Part shown: positions 59,399-64,000 of the stretch, piece after piece
Layout of the letters: every line of letters starts with the position of its first letter
Numbering within the stretch: position 1 is the first letter of the stretch
NCBI RefSeq assembly: GCF_005870025.1
Contig: NZ_VATA01000008.1
Coordinates: 62,001 to 126,000, forward strand
Reading direction: 5' to 3'
Origin: Poseidonocella sp. HB161398
GTDB taxonomy: Bacteria; Pseudomonadota; Alphaproteobacteria; Rhodobacterales; Rhodobacteraceae
DNA length: 64,000 bases
Position numbers and translations under genes: made by a program
Notes under the pieces: generated by a model
Database searches by the model: none
What the model was told of the DNA's origin: nothing
What the model saw: the letters and a program-made list of their open reading frames with translations, nothing else

Positions 59399-61984
59399 TC
59401 AGGCGGCCAGCCGCTGCATCTGCGCCTCGCCCGCGGCGCGGCTGTCGGCCCAGAGCGCGGGAAGCGCTTCCAGCTCGGCGGGCGGGATCGGCCGCCCGGT
59501 CTTGGCCGAGGTCTCGATCCGCGCCAGCGCGCCGCGCAGCGCCGCCATGCCGAAGGTCGCGCAGCTGCCCGCGCAGCTATGCGCCGTCGCGGCAAGATCG
59601 GGCGAATCCGGCGCCATCCCGGCCAGCGTGTCGATCGTTCCGTCGGTCTCTGCCACGAAGCGCTCGAAGAGCTGGGCGGCGGCTGCCGCGCCGAGCTGGC
59701 TGCAGAGCGCGCCCAGCTGGCCCGCGTCGATCACCGGCTCCGCGACCGGTTCCGCGGCGGCGGGAACGCCGGAGAAGCCGCCCTCGGAAATCTCGGCCAG
59801 GGTGGCGGCCAGCGACTGGCGGTCGATCGGCTTCGACAGGCAATGCGCCATCCCCGCCTCGCGGAAGCGCGCGATCTCGGCGGGCAGCGCATGGGCGGTC
59901 ACGGCGACGATCGGCACATTGGCCGAGGCGCCGCCGCCGGTGCGGATCCGCCGGGTCGCCTCGGGCCCGTCCATCACCGGCATCGAGATGTCCATCAGGA
60001 TCGCGTCGAAGCGGTGCGCCGCGGCCCATTCCACCCCGGCGCCGCCATCGACCGCCTCGGTCACGCGGTGGCCGTCGGCCTCCAGCATCTGGCGGACGAC
60101 GAAGCGGTTGATCTCGTTGTCCTCCACCACCAGCAGGTCGAGCGACCGTCCCGGCGAGGGGCGGAGCGCCACTTCCTCGGCCGGCCGCAGCGGCAGCTCG
60201 CGCAGCGGCGTGATCGGGACGCGCAGCCAGAACAGGCTGCCCTCGCCCGGCTCGCTCTCGGCGCCGATCTCGCCGCCAAGCAGCTCCGCCAGTCGGCGGG
60301 AGATGCCCAGCCCCAGGCCGGTGCCGCCGGCCTGGCGGGCATAGGAGGAGTCGAGCGTCTCGAAATCGTTGAAGATCCGCTCCAGATTGGCGGCCGAGAT
60401 GCCGATGCCGGTATCGATGACGCGGATTTCGAGGATGCCGCCGCCGGGGCCGGTGATCTCGGCCTCGATATCGACGCTGCCGCCGCGGGTGAACTTGACG
60501 GAGTTGCCGACCAGGTTCAGCAGGATCTGGCGCAGCCGCCGGGGATCGCCGCTTGCGCCCTCGAGCGGCACGCTCGCCCAGTCCCAGCCGAGCGTGTTGC
60601 CATTGGCCGCGGCCAGCGGCGCGGCGGTCTCGACCACGCCGTCGAGCAGCCGGCTGATCGAGAAGGGCCGGTTCTCCGGCTCCATCTTGCCGGCCTCGAA
60701 TTTCGCCAGGTCGAGCACGTCGTTGACCAGCGCCAGCAGGCTGCGCCCCGAGCTCTGCATCCGGTCGAGCAGCTCGCTCTGCCTCTCGGTCATCGCATGG
60801 TCGCGCAGCAGCTCCATCGAGCCGAGCAGCCCGTTGAGCGGCGTGCGCATCTCGTGGCTCATCACCGCCAGGAATTCCGCCTTGGTCCGCTCGCCCGCCA
60901 GCGCGCGGTCGCGCGCCTCGGTCAGCTCGGCCTCGGCCTCCTTGCGCCGGGTGATGTCGCGGATCAGCGCCACGAAGAAGTTGCCGCCCTCCTGCTCGGC
61001 GCGGTCGACCGAGAATTCCACCGGGACCGGGCGGCCCATGCTGTCGACGGCCGTCACCTCGATCTGCCGCTCGTTCGGCTCGGGGCGGCGGTCCTCGGAG
61101 AGGAAGTGCAGGCGGTTGCGGTTCAGGTCGTCGGCGGTGTCGGGCGGGAAGAGCAGCTCCACCGCGCGGCGGCCGCGCGCCTCGGAGCGGAAATAGCCGA
61201 AGATGCGCTCGGCGGCGGGGTTGAACTCCTCGATCCGCCCGGCGGCATCGGCGACGATGATCGCGTCATGCGAGGTCTCGACGATCATCCGCATCCGCGC
61301 CGCGGTCTGCTGCATCGCGCGGGTTCGGTCCTCGGCCATGCGGCCGAGCACGAAGAGCGTGGCGGCCATCACCGCCATCCCGCTGAGAAGCACGCCCAGC
61401 ACCGCCGCGACCAGGGTCAGCGAGCGCGTCAGGTCGGTGCGTCGCTGGTCCGAGACCGCCGCGAAGATGGAGAGCCCGGCGATCGAGACGGTGCGCACCT
61501 GGTGCTCGACGGCATCCGCGTCCCTGACGAGATCGGGCAGGGAGGCCGCAAGCGCGGCATCGCCGGAATCGACTGCGGCGGCGGTGCGTTCGAGGAAGGC
61601 GGCGACCTTGGCCTGGGCGGCGGCGAATTCGGGATCCTCGCGCAGCTCGTAGAAGATCTCGCCGGTCTCAAGCGTCGTCATCCGGCTGTAGAAGATGTCG
61701 AAGCGGCGGCGGACGGCGCCGACATCGGCGCGGCCCGTCGCGGCACGCTCCAAGGTCCGCTGGAATCTCAGGAATTCCACGTCGGCCTGGGAGAAGGTCC
61801 ATTGCAGGTTGTCGGAATTGGCGGTCGAGAGCTCGTCGATCTCGCGCAGGATCACGCCGGCCAGGCCAGCGACGAGTCCGATGCACAGCACCAGCGACAG
61901 TGCCGTGAGACCGGTCCATAGCCGGGACCGTGTCCGCTGCCTGCCGAGAGCGTCGGCCAGAGCATCGTCCTCCTCAACAGCCAT
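59399..61984 (-). CDS. Hybrid histidine kinase with PAS, receiver and Hpt domains
   Basis: An 861-residue phosphorelay protein. Two membrane helices (about residues 22-45 and 185-212) enclose a helical periplasmic domain. A PAS domain follows (IVETSHDAIIVADAAGRIEEFNPAAERIFGY). The H-box is SHEMRTPLNGLLG with H377, then the ATPase domain (DTGIGIS, GTGLGLGIS), a receiver domain with D665 in ILMDISMPVMDG, and a C-terminal Hpt domain with H802 in AHSCAGSCATFG. No response-regulator output gene is adjacent. It is 15 bases downstream of a small exported protein gene that may be its sensory partner, and sits inside the polysaccharide region. Confidence 0.92.
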   Translation of the reverse strand: MAVEEDDALADALGRQRTRSRLWTGLTALSLVLCIGLVAGLAGVILREIDELSTANSDNLQWTFSQADVEFLRFQRTLERAATGRADVGAVRRRFDIFYSRMTTLETGEIFYELREDPEFAAAQAKVAAFLERTAAAVDSGDAALAASLPDLVRDADAVEHQVRTVSIAGLSIFAAVSDQRRTDLTRSLTLVAAVLGVLLSGMAVMAATLFVLGRMAEDRTRAMQQTAARMRMIVETSHDAIIVADAAGRIEEFNPAAERIFGYFRSEARGRRAVELLFPPDTADDLNRNRLHFLSEDRRPEPNERQIEVTAVDSMGRPVPVEFSVDRAEQEGGNFFVALIRDITRRKEAEAELTEARDRALAGERTKAEFLAVMSHEMRTPLNGLLGSMELLRDHAMTERQSELLDRMQSSGRSLLALVNDVLDLAKFEAGKMEPENRPFSISRLLDGVVETAAPLAAANGNTLGWDWASVPLEGASGDPRRLRQILLNLVGNSVKFTRGGSVDIEAEITGPGGGILEIRVIDTGIGISAANLERIFNDFETLDSSYARQAGGTGLGLGISRRLAELLGGEIGAESEPGEGSLFWLRVPITPLRELPLRPAEEVALRPSPGRSLDLLVVEDNEINRFVVRQMLEADGHRVTEAVDGGAGVEWAAAHRFDAILMDISMPVMDGPEATRRIRTGGGASANVPIVAVTAHALPAEIARFREAGMAHCLSKPIDRQSLAATLAEISEGGFSGVPAAAEPVAEPVIDAGQLGALCSQLGAAAAAQLFERFVAETDGTIDTLAGMAPDSPDLAATAHSCAGSCATFGMAALRGALARIETSAKTGRPIPPAELEALPALWADSRAAGEAQMQRLAA

Positions 61985-61999
61985 TTCGACAGTACTTTT

Positions 62000-62512
62000 C
62001 TACTTCAGGACTTCGATCCTGTCGAGCTGCCAAATGCTGCGCGCATAGATCAGCTCGGACTGGAATGCGGGGTCGGAATCAAACGGGTAGATGATCCAGA
62101 GCGGGCCCTTGCCGCGCAGCGACATGGTGCTGCCGTTATGCAGGTAGGCGATGATCGGGCCGCCCTTCTCCCAGTCCTCCGAGGGGATCTCGACGGCATA
62201 GTCGTTGACCGCCGTGGCCTTGACGGCGCTGCCACTGGCGCCGACGGCTTCCAGCAGCGCGGCCAGCGGCACGCCGGTGAAGGTCTGCACGCCCTCGGTC
62301 CAGGTGGTGGTGGTCTCGATCTTCTCGACGGGCATGCCCTGGAGCATCGCCATGTCGAATTCCGCAGCGCCATTGGCGTTTGTCTGGGTGATCTGGCCGG
62401 TGACGCGCAGCACGATATCGTCTTCCGGAGAGGGCAGTTCGCCGGAGATGGCAGGGCTCAGGCCGAGGCAGAGCGCGGCCAGGACGGCGGAAGCGAAGCG
62501 GGTGCGGGTCAT
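62000..62512 (-). CDS. Small periplasmic SUOX-fold-like protein, kinase partner
   Basis: A 170-residue exported protein with a signal peptide ending LGLSPAISG. The body (VLRVTGQITQTNANGAAEFDMAML, TTWTEGVQTFTGVPLAALLEAVG and GKGPLWIIYPFDSDPAF) resembles the oxidoreductase molybdopterin-binding domain fold. The cysteine that would coordinate molybdenum is absent from the mature protein, so it is probably a ligand-binding rather than catalytic version. It is the first gene of a two-gene operon with the hybrid kinase, with AAGGAG upstream. Role as a periplasmic sensor subunit is inference. Confidence 0.7.
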   Translation of the reverse strand: MTRTRFASAVLAALCLGLSPAISGELPSPEDDIVLRVTGQITQTNANGAAEFDMAMLQGMPVEKIETTTTWTEGVQTFTGVPLAALLEAVGASGSAVKATAVNDYAVEIPSEDWEKGGPIIAYLHNGSTMSLRGKGPLWIIYPFDSDPAFQSELIYARSIWQLDRIEVLK

Positions 62513-62634
62513 ACGGGACTCCTTATCCTTGCACCGATATTTCTAGCACGGCCCCCGCCGGGAGGGCGGGAGGCATTGGCACAGACCGGCTATCCTTTCG
62601 GGTAGGACCGGTCCGGTGGGGGCGGACGGCGCCG

Positions 62635-63999
62635 TCAGTAGGCGCCGCGGCCGCCCAGGACCGCACGGGCGGTCATGCCGATCAGCAGCAGGTCGAGCAG
62701 CAGCGACCGGGCGGAAATCTGCGCCAGATCCATGTCGATCATCTTGTCGAAGCCGATTTCGGCCCGGCCCGAGACCTGCCAGAGGCCGGTCAGCCCCGGG
62801 CGCACGGCCAGCCGGCCGCGGGCGCGGCCGTCATAGGCGGCCACCTCTTCGGGCAGGGCGGGGCGGGGGCCGACGATCGACATCTCGCCGCGCAGCACAT
62901 TGAGGATCTGCGGCAGCTCGTCGATCGAGTAGCGCCGCAGGAGCCGCCCGACGCGGGTGATCCGCGGATCGTGGCGGGCCTTGAAGCAGATGCCCTCGCG
63001 GTCCGACTGCGCCAGCAGCGCCGCGCGGCGCGCCTCGGCATCGGCATGCATGGAGCGGAACTTGAACATGGTGAAGTCCCGGCCGTCGCGGCCGACGCGG
63101 GTCTGGCGGAAGAAGACCGGGCCGCGGCTTTCGACGCGGATTGCGGCGGCGACCAGGAGGCCCAGCGGCAGCGCCGCGGCCAGGGCCGTCCCGGCGATGG
63201 CGATGTCGAGCCCGCGGCGCACCATCTCGCTGCGGTCGGCGCGGCCGGCGGCATGGCGGGCGGCGCGCGCCAGGAAGGCGGCATTGCCGGCCAGGTAGCG
63301 GCGCGCCAGGCGGCGCGGCTCGCCGGCCAGGCGCCAGGCCCATTCCAGCCGCGCCTTGCGCAGGGCCTCCGGGGCGCGGCGGACGCGGCCGGAGAGGAAG
63401 TCGAAGAGCGCGCCCACCCCCATCAGGATGCGGGCCCGCAGGCGGCGGGCATTGCGCGCCAGCCACAGGTCCTGGAACGGCACGCCGAGCGCGGCCAGCA
63501 CGATGTCGGCGCCGCTGCGGTTGATCTCGTCGATCGCGTCCGCCTCGTCGCGCATGCCCTCGTAGCCGTCGCGGGTGCCGGCGATGCGCAGCCCCGGAAT
63601 GTCGCGGCAGAGCCGGTCCGCGGCGTCGCGGGCCACGCCCGGAGCGGCGCCGAGCAGGAAGACGGTCATGCCGCGCTCTGCCGCCTCGCGCAGCAGGGCG
63701 GGGACGAAATCGGTGCCGTTGAGGTTCTCCTTCAGGCGCAGCCCCTGCATCCGCCCGGCCAGCTCGACGCCGATGCCGTCGGGCAGCAGCAGGTCGGCGG
63801 TCTCCAGCGCGTCGGCATAGCCGGGATCGCGGGCACGGACATTGCAGCAATGCGCGTTCACGAAGGCGACGCGGCTACGCCGTCCGGGGCGCAGCAGGTG
63901 GGCGATCACCGAAGCACCGGCATCCGAAACCAGATCCAGGTCGAGAATCCGGGCAGTTCCAAGCGATGCGGGCAGCGCCGGAGCGATGGCTGCGGGCAT
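62635..63999 (-). CDS. WecG/TagA-type glycosyltransferase fused to phosphoglycosyl transferase
   Basis: A 454-residue fusion. Residues about 20-210 are a WecG/TagA/CpsF (GT26) domain: LLLPDGIGVELAGRM, LNGTDFVPALLREAAERG, VFLLGAAPG and VGALFDFLSGRVRRAP. Residues about 255-454 are a bacterial sugar transferase of the WcaJ/ExoY C-terminal type: GPVFFRQTRVGRDGRDFTMFKF, DELPQILNVLRGEMSIVGPRP and VRPGLTGLWQVSGR. One membrane segment lies near 265-285. The fusion could load the first sugar phosphate onto undecaprenyl phosphate and add the second sugar. The ATG sits at the window edge, so a longer N-terminus outside cannot be excluded. Confidence 0.87.
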   Translation of the reverse strand: MPAAIAPALPASLGTARILDLDLVSDAGASVIAHLLRPGRRSRVAFVNAHCCNVRARDPGYADALETADLLLPDGIGVELAGRMQGLRLKENLNGTDFVPALLREAAERGMTVFLLGAAPGVARDAADRLCRDIPGLRIAGTRDGYEGMRDEADAIDEINRSGADIVLAALGVPFQDLWLARNARRLRARILMGVGALFDFLSGRVRRAPEALRKARLEWAWRLAGEPRRLARRYLAGNAAFLARAARHAAGRADRSEMVRRGLDIAIAGTALAAALPLGLLVAAAIRVESRGPVFFRQTRVGRDGRDFTMFKFRSMHADAEARRAALLAQSDREGICFKARHDPRITRVGRLLRRYSIDELPQILNVLRGEMSIVGPRPALPEEVAAYDGRARGRLAVRPGLTGLWQVSGRAEIGFDKMIDMDLAQISARSLLLDLLLIGMTARAVLGGRGAY

Positions 64000-64000
64000 G

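Noticed and set aside
59078-61921. A 947-codon plus-strand frame opposite the hybrid kinase
   Set aside because: Antisense shadow; the minus-strand gene has all expected phosphorelay residues.

Overview
The window is very GC-rich DNA with dense operons, many ATGA-type start/stop overlaps, Tat-type signal peptides, a urea/amide-type ABC transporter and TRAP/TTT transporters. This is typical of Alphaproteobacteria and most like Rhodobacteraceae; the assignment is inferred from gene content, not from a search. No rRNA, tRNA or CRISPR array was noticed.

Layout. (1) 1-1218: a frame-disrupted unrecognised reading frame and a c-type cytochrome. (2) 1268-12235: a short-chain amide/urea module. A sensor kinase fused to an NCS1 nucleobase-type transporter, with a LuxR-type response regulator, is divergent from a five-gene urtABCDE-like ABC transporter, formamidase (fmdA) and fmdB. 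(3) 12300-20457: a compact LacI regulon. Four near-identical palindromic operators (core TTGGAnCGnTnCAA) precede a tectonin propeller gene, the lacI-type gene, a complete sugar ABC transporter operon, and a UPF0303/GlcG-like gene with a second tectonin gene. I regard this as the best candidate for an undescribed system. (4) 20503-26928: a sugar-acid module with an SDR, an IclR regulator, KDGal kinase (dgoK), KDPGal aldolase (dgoA) and a TctCBA transporter.

(5) 26930-29290: gene-poor DNA with a heavily frameshifted IS110/IS1111-type transposase relic. (6) 29292-34739: a LysR regulator, a TAXI-TRAP transporter and an enolase-superfamily dehydratase, possibly feeding the dgoK/dgoA pathway. (7) 34770-40997: a giant repeat protein of about 2,075 residues (LamG, cadherin-like and FG-GAP/VCBS repeats). 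(8) 41410-48114: an operon of ABC permease, ATPase, binding protein, inositol-monophosphatase-like phosphatase, dual-specificity-like phosphatase and LacI regulator. Its promoter carries a near-perfect Pho-box-like repeat abutting a LacI-type inverted repeat. A second ABC system of the same class (48358-52214) follows.

(9) 52527-63999: exopolysaccharide genes (methyltransferase, three glycosyltransferases, flippase, Wza-like export lipoprotein, WecG/sugar-transferase fusion), with a hybrid sensor kinase and a small periplasmic partner between them.

The main themes are uptake of small organic nutrients (amides, sugars, sugar acids, probably phosphorylated compounds), each with its own local regulator, and surface polysaccharide production. 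Very long reading frames opposite the large genes are composition artefacts and are not annotated.
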